Assembly: GCA_013054445.1 (NCBI GenBank)
Contig: JAAMPI010001367.1
Span: 1-15,374 of the forward strand
Origin: Cudoniella acicularis
Taxonomy: Eukaryota; Ascomycota; Leotiomycetes; Helotiales; Helotiaceae
Direction: 5' to 3'
Length of the DNA: 15,374 nucleotides
In this document: positions 1 through 10,307 of the stretch, one piece after another
How positions within the stretch are numbered: the first letter of the stretch is position 1
Layout: every line of letters starts with the position of its first letter
Notes under the pieces: model-generated
What the model was told of the DNA's origin: nothing
The model's input: the letters and a program-made list of their open reading frames with translations, nothing else
Databases searched by the model: none
Made by a program: the position numbers and the translations under genes

Positions 1-955
1 TAATGACGCTTCTAGAATTAAGTTTAATGGGACTAGGTGGCAGGTGGTAAGCGGTGGGATGTGTTCAACTGTTTTTTTTTTGCGGGGTGCATATCATTTT
101 GGTGTTCGTGAGTGGTTTGTCGTTGCCGTTGGGACGTGAAAGTGGAGGGGCTCGGTACTTGTTGCCGGGCAGCCGGGGGGTACGGTGGCCGGACGGGTGA
201 TAGACAGGGAAGAGGTTACTCTAAACCTACCTAAGCAATAATGAGGGATTTTTTTGATTTAAGATTGAGGTTTGAAACATACCCAGTTAGTGTATACTTA
301 CAGAGGCTATTGTCATCTGTTTATATAGGATTTGAGTATAAATTTAAATTAATATATGAATAATGTGAGGATAGTACCGCAGTATTTGACTTGCAATCAT
401 GACGTCATACCCGCACGCAGTAATACAGAATGTAGTAACGAAACTCTCTTGAACACCCACCCAGGTACTTTCAATTCATATTAAATGATGATAGAAACAC
501 TCCGCAGTCGTGTGTACGTGTCCTTTTTTTTTTTTAACTTTGGGTTCCCAGAAAAAAAATTCCTGAAAGCTAAAGTGTGGGGCAGAGGTAACGAAGGAGA
601 ATCTTCAGGCGGTGAGAAGCGACACTCAAGCTTAATATCTAATTATATCACAGCACTAGATAGATTTAAATAAGGAAAAAGCTTTCACATACGACCATAG
701 ACTAAGGATAACTAGGCATCCCGTCCGCTCTGCTATATATAAGCCTCAGATCGGCAGATTAGTAGTTGGGTGGGTGACTACCAGCGAATACCTGCTGTTG
801 TATGTTTTTTTTTTACCGTTTTTTACAATTCTCCCTGATAAATAAATGTAATTCTTTCTAGTTTTTTAGAAGGTTGCTCACTACTAGGCACCCTTTGGAA
901 ATACAGTTATCTATCCAAGTATTAATAAGAAGTCCTTCAAATCTAAAGTTTAATG
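1..955. other. AT-rich intergenic DNA, no gene seen
   Basis: I find no gene here. There are several poly-T runs (near 71-80, 522-535 and 806-813) and many stop codons in all frames. The longest ATG reading frame (485-673, 62 codons) is biased by a poly-T run and resembles no family I know. A TATATATAA run at 732-740 is TATA-like, but nothing obvious follows it. Base composition changes from GC-rich at 120-200 to strongly AT-rich after about 230, as expected for decayed repeat-derived DNA. Confidence 0.6.
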
Positions 956-1282
956 TAAGAGTTGGGGCTATTACTCTCCGCTCACTAAGTGATTTACACT
1001 AAAAGTTAGACTTTTTAAAAACATATAACAAAGCAACTACTAATTAAAGCGTATTACAAATGTTGCTTTATAATATTCAGATATGAAGGAATTAATTTTT
1101 ATTTTTAAACTACACATTTTTAATACGCTTGAATATAGAAAGCCTTAAATTTCGGGAATTTGGTTAGTTAAACGTATTTTAGGATCTTTAATTGAATTCA
1201 TTATTGAATTATAAGAAATTTAAAAGTGTATATTTTGGTGTATTTTGGTGGGGTGGGCGGAGAGTAATGGCCCCAGCTCTTA
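956..1282. mobile_element. Miniature inverted-repeat element flanked by TA (Tc1/mariner-like MITE candidate)
   Basis: The left end (956-985) matches the reverse complement of the right end (1253-1282) at 27 of 30 positions. The three differences are all C/T. Looser similarity continues inward to about 1018 on the left and 1219 on the right, where both arms read close to TACACYAAAA. The outermost TA of each arm would fit the TA target duplication of Tc1/mariner elements, but no longer duplication is visible, so the superfamily call is tentative. The interior is AT-rich and has no reading frame. At about 325 bp it must be non-autonomous. A shorter internal inverted repeat (AAGCGTATTA near 1047, TAATACGCTT near 1120) adds to the hairpin potential. 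Confidence 0.65.
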
Positions 1283-1631
1283 ATTCTTTCATTTAAAAGT
1301 CACTCACTCACACACTAACAACATTACCGCACAAACCTACCAAACCGGCCACCGTACAACCCTTCCCCAAATCCCAAGCTAAGTCCCCGTCGCTAATGCC
1401 TGAAAATCCCGTCACTTCCCCTCATCACCCATCGCAAAAAAGCATCAAGCATCATATGCGAACAAAACGTGTGCGCATCGTCCCCACATTCTCGTGCATA
1501 TCGCATTGCATATCACGGATTACCACCGGTATAGCACCACTATATTTGCTTCTCCGCGGCGGCGGCCCGAGATTCGGAATAGCCTCACGTTTTGCGACTA
1601 CGCCGCCGACGCGTTATTTGCGCTGGGCTGG

Positions 1632-1706
1632 ATGAGGCGAGAGGACGCGGCGAGTGACGGCATCGTTTTCGAGCAACTCTGCTTGTGCTTGTGTAGTGTG
1701 GTGTAG
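1632..1706 (+). promoter_or_regulatory. Possible uORF in the leader of the Zn2Cys6 gene
   Basis: A 24-codon ATG frame ends at TAG 61 nt before the main start. It is close enough to influence initiation at 1768 if it lies within the mRNA. Its C-terminal codons cover the GTGTA tandem repeat, so the peptide itself (ending LCLCLCSVV) is low complexity and probably has no function of its own. Confidence 0.3.
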
Positions 1707-1716
1707 TGTAGTGTAG
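1691..1716 (+). repeat. GTGTA-type short tandem repeat
   Basis: About five imperfect copies of GTGTA/GTGTG lie side by side, 50-75 nt before the start codon of the Zn2Cys6 gene. A CTTGTG doublet just upstream suggests slippage-prone sequence. It falls within the probable 5' untranslated region. Confidence 0.7.
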
Positions 1717-1767
1717 GACGATCACTTACGCACGGAGGAGGACAAGACCAGGGTGTAGAGAGGAACG

Positions 1768-4700
1768 ATGGCGCAGCAACTTCAACAGCCCCAACAGCAT
1801 CCAATCCTCCCTCCCATCCCAGTGCACCATCCTCAACCGCCTGGTAGTGGGATCACTTTTAGTCCATCAGCGGCGTCTTCTTCTGGTGATGGCTTCAGTC
1901 AAAGTGGGATGGGCATGGGGAGTCAGAATGGTGTGGGGATGGGTGGAGGAGTGCAAGGTGGAATAGGAGGGGTAGTGGGGAATGGAGGGAGGAGACCGCC
2001 GCCGCCGTTGGATACGATGAGGGCTTATAGGGCGTGCCTTAATTGTAGGAATCGGAAGAGTAAGTGTGATTTGGATGTTAATGGGGGTCGGCCGGTGAGT
2101 TTTTTTTCTTCTTGTTTTTTGGGCATTGTTGGTTTGAGTTTGGGGGGGTAGGGGGTGAGGGAAGGAGAGGGGAGGTTTGAGTTGCGAGGAGGGGGAAAGG
2201 AAGTTGAGGGGGTAAGAGTCGGTGATATTGGAGAAGGGATCTAGGTGAAGAGGAGGAGGGTTGATGGCTTGATGCTCACGTGATTTTCATTTCCCTCTGC
2301 CGGGGAAAAAGGGGGTGGAAGGTGTGAGAGGAATATGCCTGGTCCTAGTTCGCAAGGGGCTTCTTGTTTCATTTTGAGCAAGTGTTCGAGCTGGCTCAAG
2401 CTACCCTTTACCTGGCTTCGATAGCCCCCCACCTGTTTTTCTAGCCCTTTCTTCTATCACCCTAGCAACTTTCTCATTTACTGACTATTATCAGCCTTGC
2501 AGACGATGTCAACGCGAAGCCAAAGACTGCGTCCTGGGAGAATCCCATCGAGGTGGTCGACGAGTCCGGAAGAAACCTAAACTAGATGAGGATGCCTTGA
2601 AAACTAAAGAGAAGACTCCCTCAAATTTAGGATTTCAAGGAGCAACCAAGACACCCAACACGCCTTCGAATCTAGGTTTCCCAAGCTCTGGAGGCCCTAG
2701 CCCCAATTACAGTCCTTTCCAGACTCAAGGGGGTTTCGATGGAAGAGAGAATGGAATGGGAAATCCCCAAGGTGTTGGAGGCTTGCAAGGAAATCCTACC
2801 TATCCTTGGCAGCAACACCATCCTACACCGAGTAATACTGCAGGGTCGGATACAAACAGTTCGAGGCATACTGGAGATACCAATGTGAGTACATAAAACG
2901 GAAGGCAAAGATGAAGACTGACATACTCACAGCTCACGAGTCCGCCAATCGACCCGTCATTTCGAAATCGAGCAGAGTCTACAGTCAGCCTTCTCAATAA
3001 ATCTGGCGTTCGCGAAAACATCGCATCAGCTGATTTACAAAATCCTTCAGATGCACTGGACATTCTGGCTCAAGTTGCAGATCGAGCAGATGATGGCGAT
3101 TCTCCTTCAAGTGATCAAAATGGACAGTCAAAACAGAAGCAGAAAAGACCATCTTCCAGACAGCATGACCCAAGTCCTTCAAAGATGGATGATTACATTC
3201 ACTACAAACCAATTCATGAGGGTAAGATTAGTCCGGAGATGATTTACCATTTGTTCTCAAGGTTAGTCCCTGTCTCATTCCAGGTTTTTTAAGCTGATGT
3301 CGTTGTAGTTATGAAGAATTCTTCCATCCATTTTTTCCAATCATTCCATTAGAAACCTTTGACCGATCTAGACTTCCTTGGCTATCACGACATGAACCAC
3401 ATCTTTTCTCCGCCATCCTGACAGTTGCGTCGAAAGACAATGAGCGAATACATCAAGTTTGCTATGACCATATGCAACAACTTATCTCGATGATATTAGC
3501 TGGAGCCGATACAAACGTCGAGGCTGTTGAGGCTCTTCTGCTATTATCACAATGGGTCTCCCATCGGCCACAAGCATCGATTGCTGTTGGTCGAGGCGAA
3601 GAAGATCGTGTAGCATGGATGTATATTGGAACTGCTTTGCGATTGGGATATTTTCTCGGAATTGATCGAACGGCGTTCAAGAGCGATTCTCACGAAGACC
3701 CAGCAATCTTTAATCGCAAGAGATTGGTTTGGTCTGCATGTTACATTTGTGACCGTCAAGTTTCTGTTAGACTGGGAAGAGGTTTTTGGGCAAGAGGACC
3801 AGGACCGTTATCGGGATTAAAGTCGAGCGATTTCCCAACACTTCAACCTCTCAATCCGAACGCCGACAATTGGGCTCTCATATTTCAGGCGAATCTTGAG
3901 TTGACCCAGATCTTCTCAAATGTACATGATATATTGTACTCGTCAAAAGGCCATGGCTGGAAGGAGATGCTTGAAGGTAGGTATGCAAAATATTTGGATG
4001 ACTTCCGGACGAGCATCAGAAGCTGGAATGATGTTTGGGGCACACTGATATGTGAGTTTTTACTTGACTTTTAGTATCGGCCAAGCACTGATATCCAACA
4101 GGCTCTGGGCGTCTAAAAGCAAGCTTGCTACTAACCTACGACTACCTCCGACTCTACGTCAATGCATTTGCATATCAAGCCACAATTTCTCGTGCCTTGA
4201 CTTTCCAACGAGACAGTCAACACACCCCAAATCGACCAATGCCGCTGATCAATGCATCGGCTCCAGATGCGCGATTTATTTACGAAGCTCTCGATGCCGC
4301 GAAGTCCTTGCTTTCCACATTCAACAATTTTGTCGACCCCGAAACTCTACGATACATGCCCTCCCCGTATTACCTCTTCATTATCTACAGCGCCGTCTTC
4401 CTTTACAAGGTATTTTTCACTTACTTTTGAGTTTATTTCACGACTGACACTTTCCAGGCGCGATCAACGACAACAATGACAGACGATGAACGTAATAGTG
4501 TCCGGAATATGATCAATCAAACAATTGAACGTCTTCAAAAAGCCTCTGTGGGTTCCAATCACATGGGCTCCCGCTACGCTCGCCTCCTTCAAATGCTCTG
4601 GCGCAAAGCTCCAAAACGCGGCCAAGAAGCACCCACCAGCCAACCAAATCCAAACATTGACCCTCAACTCACTGCGTCAAATCCTCCAAATCAAAATCAA

Positions 4701-4970
4701 CATCAGCCGCAAAACAATTTCGATCCCAGCTTCAACATGGGAGGCATGAATAATATGGGCCAGCCGAATTTCCAGCCAAGACCCAGCGGAACTTTCAGTT
4801 GGTTGGATCTAGGCGCGACGTGGAATTTCGCCACGCAAAATAACAGCGGTTCAGGTAGTACTGGAGAAAATGAGGATGTTATGCTTGAGAATGGTATGAG
4901 TCCTTTTGATATGGGGTTGCTAACGGATTACTCGTTGCTTGAGGGAGATAATCCAAACTTGATCTTTTAA
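1768..4970 (+). CDS. Zn(II)2Cys6 fungal transcription factor, six exons, 869 aa
   Basis: This is a nuclear DNA-binding regulator with a binuclear zinc cluster and a fungal-specific transcription factor region. Exons: 1768-2094, 2495-2884, 2933-3261, 3309-4051, 4102-4409 and 4458-4970. Introns are 400, 48, 47, 50 and 48 nt with GT-AG ends, and the frame stays open throughout. The N-terminus is Gln/Pro- then Gly-rich. The zinc cluster has Cys90, 93, 100, 111, 114 and 121 (spacing C-X2-C-X6-C-X10-C-X2-C-X6-C). A basic stretch at residues 128-138 (RGGRRVRKKPK) is a likely nuclear signal. The middle homology region runs from about 345 to 700, with landmarks SSYEEFFHPFFP near 348 and VGRGEEDRVAW at 442. 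The tail is Asn/Gln-rich and ends in acidic-hydrophobic segments suited to activation. The start is chosen for its good context (A at -3, G at +4) and because translation must begin upstream of the zinc cluster. I cannot name its target pathway; no neighbour indicates one. Confidence 0.95.
2095..2494 (+). other. Long G-rich first intron splitting the zinc cluster
   Basis: The donor is GTGAGT at 2095 and the acceptor is TATCAG ending at 2494, with CTGAC at 2481 as a likely branch point. It is phase 0 and falls between the third and fourth cysteines. Joining restores ...GGRP|PCRRCQ..., which is what confirms it. At 400 nt it is about eight times longer than the other introns of the gene. The segment 2142-2172 has four runs of at least three Gs separated by loops of 2, 3 and 7 nt, a canonical G-quadruplex pattern on the transcribed RNA strand. 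If unspliced, the frame stops after 127 codons with half a zinc cluster. Confidence 0.9.
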
Positions 4971-7363
4971 AAAGTGGAGTTTCAGGAGGGGATATTTGAC
5001 TCGGGAGTTTGGGCATTGGGAAATGAAAAAGCATGAGTGAGCATTTCCTTTGGAATGAAATAGGTGGCGCAGGAAGGTATGTACCTTGAACATAGCATTT
5101 GCATCTTGTTCGACTGCATGTATGTGATGAGACCTGGAAGTGCCATGAACTGTAGATAGTACTACTTCATACGAATGTACGAACATTTTAACTCAGCCAG
5201 GGAGAAGGAAAGTCCCTTGGAACGCAGCGTGTCTTTGGCGGGGATGAGAAAACTCTCCTGTAAGACCACAATCAGAGAATCAGATTGCGAAAACAACGCC
5301 TCCCGGAATTTCAAATTTCCAAAAAGAGAAGAGCACACGAAAGATAGGAAATGCTTCCTTTGTCACAAACTCACAAAAGCACATCTCAATTACCGATGGC
5401 GCAATGGCACCAAGTTTCCAATCCCAGCACAAACACGGCTCCTCGCCTAGCACGCGATCTGGAGCAACTATTATCGAACGCCTCATTTTCTCCAATCATT
5501 GCGAATATACGATGCATACAGTACATTACAATTAAACTGGGGGAACGGAATTTCTCCTGAAATAGAATGCAGTCTGGTGCGAGTATCATTTCTAGAAATA
5601 TCACAAGCTGTTCTCACCGGCACTTCCCTCTGACGGCGTCTTCGGGCATCATTCATGAAGATCCCCTCTCAACCCAGTGTCGCTATCGGGGTTGGTCAGG
5701 TTGCCGGCGGTCATCTAAGAGGCAAAAGACTCGCCGAGCCGGCTCTTGCCGTTCTAGCTGGAGGGGTTGACCTTAACGACAGGAGATTCGGAGGCTTACT
5801 ATCTTCGAGATTTCCATTACTGTACGAAGAAATCATGCGATCCATGGTGATCTTTACACGTGCTCGCATTCGGATGAAGTTCGGTGGCGGAGGAAATATT
5901 CATCGAGGAATACCCAACAAGGTCACGACAACTCATGGGTAGGAGATTCAAGTTTCTCGCAGACTTGCTCACACCACGGCATACGAGTACATCACTGTAC
6001 ATGTAGTTGGGAAGTTCTGCATCAACTGACTGCATTTGAACCGGTAATCCGAAGCGGCTGTACCTGGTAATCTTCCCAACAGACCTCCCGAAGCCATTTT
6101 GATGAGCAGGCGCGGGATATGAAGTGCCGACGGCGCCGTTTACGGTGGCTGAATAAGGGAGAGGAAACCTTATTTCGACGACTCACAGGCGCGCCATTTT
6201 CCTCATATCTCGACTTCAATTTTCCTTCTCAAGCTCGCAAATGCAAGCCTCACCTTGTTCATACTCGTGGGATAGTTGCCCCTTTTTGTAATACGAAGGT
6301 TTTTTTTTTCTTATCTGGATGGAGTCGTCAAGGTGACGATCACAACTGTTTCAAGCATACCCACTGCACACGCGGCGGGCCGCCGGCAAGCGCGTCAACA
6401 GTACGACGCGCGCAGCGAGAGACCCATATTTTCGCTCACATTGCAGAAGCGCTCACTTCTCCAAAGTTTATCTTTTTTTTGTTTATCAGAGTTCGGGTCT
6501 ATCCTGTTCGTGGGTTTAGAGCCGTTGTCGTTCATCTCATGGCTGGATGGATCATGAAACGAAATCACGCATTGATTCGCCGTTGGGGTGTTGATAGTAC
6601 ATCCCCGGTGCCTGACCCTGATCTTCGATCTCTGTTAAGAAACAATGGGCCAATGGGATTATGACCAACTCCGAAACTGCAAGGCAGACCTTGATTGTCA
6701 AGATGCTTGCGATGGATAAGCAGTTGGGTTATTTATTCTTGGAACTGCACAGCCCTAGAGATTGTCGCTGTGGTTCTGCCAGTCCACTTGGTCAGGAGAG
6801 ATGTGGACAAAAAAGGCAGTCTGGTGGAAAGTCTTAGTATGAAAGTTTGCTTTATGTGGATGTTTAAAATTGCTTGTCCTTTTTTGATGGTTGCGTAGTG
6901 TGGGATTCCAAAAATGGCTGTTCGTGGCCACCATAAACACACCGAAAACGGCTTCGTGGCAGAAATATCTTAACACGAAAGTTTGCTTTGTAGTGGATTT
7001 TAAATCCACATTTGTTCAATTCGAGCAATAAGACGGGAGATATGCCCAAGTGTTCTGCAGGGCTGGATGTTTATGATACTATGACGCTCTCGGGCCGCGA
7101 CTAACTACTCTCTAGAACACATCACTCCGGCTAGTAAGCACTCTGGCAGATTTCCTTGGATTTTCTCATACTCATCCGTCGTAGCGGTACTCGTGGATCT
7201 CATCCTTATCATTACATGAGCTAATCATCTAGTGAGAACTGGGTCTGTGGGTTCCTCTATGAAAGTCGTCGTATTCCCCGACATCTTTCTCAATATTCTC
7301 CTCATCATCCCTTGTCCTTCGTTATCGTTCACTTCATTCTTTATGTTTAATTATATTCCCGAA
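4971..7363. other. 2.4-kb intergenic region, no convincing gene
   Basis: The first 200 bp or so are probably the 3' untranslated region of the transcription factor gene, and the last few hundred are probably promoter and leader of the glycosyltransferase. Between them I see no protein family on either strand. The longest ATG frame (6119-6664, 181 codons) is rich in Arg and Phe from poly-T and GC-rich runs and has no recognisable domain or splice pattern. A frame at 5655-5942 (95 codons) is equally unconvincing. The zone 7232-7363 is pyrimidine-rich, consistent with a leader, and includes a two-codon ATG frame at 7216-7224. Confidence 0.6.
6841..6989 (+). repeat. Imperfect direct repeat and nearby palindrome
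   Basis: The 13-mer GAAAGTTTGCTTT occurs at 6841-6853 and again at 6977-6989. Similarity continues loosely for about 18 bp after each copy (GTGGATKTTTAAA-like). Just beyond the second copy, 6993-7009 is a perfect palindrome, GTGGATTT-T-AAATCCAC. No terminal inverted repeats or target duplication were found, so I do not call it a mobile element. Confidence 0.5.
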
Positions 7364-9761
7364 ATGATCACCTATCCAGCAAGAGCGAGGCACAGCCCTC
7401 AAAACAGTGTGTTCGACGAATCACTTCCAAGTCGTCCTGTCACTCCATCACCAAGTCCCTCTTTTTATAGATCACCTCATGGTCACCACTCAGCTGCTTC
7501 ATCAAGAGTGCTTCTCCTGGATCCAAATTCTCCTAATTCCACTCCACTACAAACTCCTCGACAACCTACCTACACCATTCAATATCATCCTCTCAATCAA
7601 CATTGCTAGGTTCGCCAGGATGCTCAACCCCAAACCCAGAGAAAGCTTTCTCCGAGGATGACGAATACTTTTTGAAATACAAGTCACGACACATTAATAC
7701 ATTCGACAAGCGTATCAATGATACATCTTACACGATCGAAACGTTACACAAGAACGATGATGTAGAATTTCTTCCCCAGTGGAAGCGGAATCTCTACCGT
7801 TTTTCACCACTCTTTACTTTCCTTGCTGTTGCTGCATATTTCCTCTATTACGCTTATCGGATTCATTGCACGGTATACGCTCAAAGGGCGTATCATAAAG
7901 TATATATCATGGCATGGCTGTTCATTGCCGCTGAGGGATGTGTTGCTTGTATGTTTCACGTCTTCTTTCCAAATGCACAGCTGACAATCTAGGCCCCGCA
8001 CTCCTTCATCAGCTTTACCAAATGCTTTCAATCCGCGGCCGATCCCGTCCCAAGCTTCGAATTCGTGGTGGCGATGTCCCAACCGTGGATGTCTTCATCA
8101 CTTGCTGCAAAGAAGACGTCGATATTGTCCTCGACACCACCCGCGCTGCCTGCGTAATCGACTACCCACAAGAACGTTTCCGCGTTGTCGTACTTGACGA
8201 TGGCAAAGATGCCGAACTCGAAAAAGCCGTTAATAATCTTAGTATCGAATACCCTAATTTGTTTTACCACGCACGAATCAAGATCAAAGGTGTTCCCCAT
8301 CACTTTAAGGCTGGGAACTTGACCGGCGGGACGGATTTCGTGACAAAGCTGGAGGGAGGAGAGGGGGAATATATTGCGGCGTTGGATGCGGATATGATTC
8401 CTGAGCCGGACTGGTTGAGGGCGATTATTGCGCATATGGTTATTGATTCAAAGATGGCTTTGGTTTGCCCACCTCAAGTATACATTCCTCTATCCCATTA
8501 TACCCCTCAATAGTTGCTTACCGCAACGCAGCTCTTCTACAACGTTCCAGACAACGATCCTCTCGTCCAATCTCTCGATACTTTCGTCCACGTCATGGAA
8601 CCGACCAAAGATGCAAATGGAGTAGCATGGTGCACTGGTTCGGGGTACGCCATTCGCCGCAGCGCCCTCGAATCCATCGGCGGCTGGCCCGTTGGCTCCC
8701 TGGCCGAAGACACCTTCACATCGTCCCTCCTCCTCGGGTCCGGATGGCGCACGGCTTTCTGCCACGAAGGCCTTCAATACGGCACCGTCCCTGACACTTT
8801 CACTGGCCACCTGAAGCAACGCACACGTTGGACCCTCGGCACGCTCCAAACGGCCCTGAAACTGAAATTCTGCCTGTACGGTGATCTCGTGAAGGGAATG
8901 TCGTTTTTCGCTCGTTTGAGTGCATTCGTCTTCGCCATCGACGCCTTCTTTAAGATCTTCCTCCTCATCGCCCTGCTCACCATCCCCATCGTCCTCATCT
9001 CCGGCGGCCAACTCGTAGCCTACTCCTCCTACTCGCAACTCCGCTGGCAAATCCGCCTCTGTTTCGCCTCTCTAATCCTCACCCGCCTCAACGAATGGAT
9101 CACGTACCTCCCCTCCGGTTACCGTCTCGCGCAACGCGATACAGGCGCGCAGATGTGGATGGCTCCCTTCCACGCCATGACCATCATCCGCTCATTCATC
9201 CTCCCCTCCTGGCTGGGCGGGAAATCCATGGCCTTCTCCAGTTCCGGCTCCATAAAAAGCGAACTCAACGAGCGGGACCCCGCTACCCGGGCCCCCCTCC
9301 TCACACGTCTCAAAGTCACACTCTGGGACTGCGACGTCTACCTGCACCTCCTGTACATCATCTTCGTCCTCACAGCCGTAACCTACTCCACCGTAATCGG
9401 CATCGTGCACTCCTCTTCCATCCACACCCTCCTCATCTACCTCCTCACACACGCTTTCTGGCCTCCCATGTTGTGGTTAATGTGTGTCACTGCTTGCTGT
9501 GAGCCGATTCGGTATGCGATTTGGCCGCCGAGTATGCCGGATCGAGAAGAGTTGTTGGATAGGGATTTGAAGACGGGGATTGCGAGACCGAAGGGATGCT
9601 GGAAGAAACAGCGTTATGGAAAGAGGACTTTCTGGCATGAGACGCAGTATAGTGGTGTGACGGTCTTTACGAGTGTGGTTTTTTTTTGGGGCGTTTTTTT
9701 GTTTGATGGGGATAGGGAAGGGAAAGGGGATAACGTATTTATTATAATTGCGAGAAATTGA
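7364..9761 (+). CDS. Processive family-2 glycosyltransferase (cellulose-synthase-like), multi-pass membrane protein, with an apparent frame break near 7577
   Basis: This is probably a plasma-membrane polysaccharide synthase that uses a nucleotide sugar. Introns are 7949-7992 (GTATGT...TAG, 44 nt) and 8478-8531 (GTATAC...CAG, 54 nt). The catalytic set is complete: DDG at 8196-8204, DAD at 8385-8393, ED at 8706-8711 and QRTRW at 8817-8831, the QxxRW motif of processive GT2 enzymes. Two membrane segments precede the catalytic domain and about five or six follow it. The N-terminal cytosolic part is Ser/Pro-rich. That part reads in one frame from ATG 7364 to about 7576, whereas the rest reads in another frame that is open from 7537. 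A one-base change near 7577 would join them into about 766 aa; an unrecognised intron is the alternative. The protein resembles the fungal GT2 class that includes the Zymoseptoria protein needed for hyphal growth on solid surfaces (from memory). The sugar it polymerises is unknown. Confidence 0.87.
7575..7611 (+). other. Apparent frame switch in the N-terminal region of the glycosyltransferase
   Basis: The start-codon frame ends at TAG 7607-7609. The frame that encodes the rest of the enzyme is already open from 7537 and gives a plausible low-complexity linker (SISSSQSTLLGSPG) from 7579. One missing base around 7577 explains both. Phase-compatible donors that could splice to the AG at 7609 or 7618 exist only in weak form (GTGTGT at 7407, GTCCCT at 7455, GTCACC at 7482), and using them would delete sequence that looks coding. 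Confidence 0.6.
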
Positions 9762-10307
9762 GGTTTGGGTTATAGAGAGTTTAGTGATTAGAAGACCGGA
9801 TTGTTAGAAAGGAGAAGCGATAGCTTTGTTTTCGAAAAGTTTAAGGTGTTCTGAGAAGTTCATATACTATATAAACTTGATGTAAACTCTTTCTTCGAGT
9901 GTTTTTATATATATGTATATATATATACATCGATTAAGGACTTGTTAGTTAAAATCATTTTCTTCTTTTAATACTTGTGTCTTAAAGTTGGCAACTTTTA
10001 AGTGTTTTATTCTAGCTTTACTTAGGGCTCCTAAACTTTTGTTATCTTTTCAAGGTTATATTCAAGTGACTGACAAACTCAGAGAGTAGAAAACCTAAGT
10101 CAGTTTAAGCGCTATCCTAGGAAGTTTAAACCTTTATTTCTAAGTTTCCGACACTTTATAGAAATTCGATGTTTAACTGCTACTAAAGGAACACTTCTCT
10201 TACGAAAAAGAAATCGTGTAACATGTGACTCGGACTTCCACCGACCCGCTTAACTCCAATCTCGTCTCGTAGCCATCGCTGGGCATCTCACTAATGTTTC
10301 ACAACTA
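9762..10307. other. AT-rich intergenic DNA with palindromes
   Basis: This is the 3' flank of the glycosyltransferase gene. It contains a TA-rich tract (9904-9930) ending in the perfect palindrome ATGTATATATATATACAT (9913-9930). A second near-palindrome at 9981-10002 is centred on AGTTG-G-CAACT. Either could form a hairpin in the 3' untranslated region or simply mark AT-rich decay. I see no gene here. Confidence 0.6.

Larger units (their letters stand above)
1283..1767 (+). promoter_or_regulatory. Promoter and 5' leader region of the Zn2Cys6 gene
   Basis: This 485-bp stretch lies directly upstream of the regulator gene and is C/CA-rich on the plus strand, as fungal leaders often are. It holds two ATG-initiated short frames, 1396-1635 (79 codons) and 1632-1706 (24 codons), both ending before the main ATG at 1768. 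If transcription starts upstream of them they would act as uORFs. I cannot locate the transcription start from sequence alone, and there is no clear TATA box close to the gene. Confidence 0.5.

Noticed and set aside
485..673. 62-codon ATG frame
   Set aside because: Low complexity from poly-T, no family resemblance, no splice structure, and located in decayed AT-rich DNA.
180..1357. Perfect 13-bp inverted match GTACGGTGGCCGG at 180-192 and 1345-1357, enclosing an AT-rich block
   Set aside because: In 15 kb, one or two 13-bp inverted matches are expected by chance. The match does not extend and there is no flanking duplication, so I do not call it a larger transposon.
5655..5942. 95-codon ATG frame with Gly-rich segments
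   Set aside because: No domain, no homologous look, and no supporting introns or conserved motifs; chance length for a 2.4-kb gap.
8490..9050. 186-codon minus-strand frame inside the glycosyltransferase gene
   Set aside because: It is the antisense shadow of a GC3-biased coding exon; the sense strand holds the conserved GT2 motifs.
9095..9502. 135-codon plus-strand frame rich in His, Pro and Arg
   Set aside because: Shadow of the glycosyltransferase exon in another frame; its composition reflects the C-rich third positions of the real frame.
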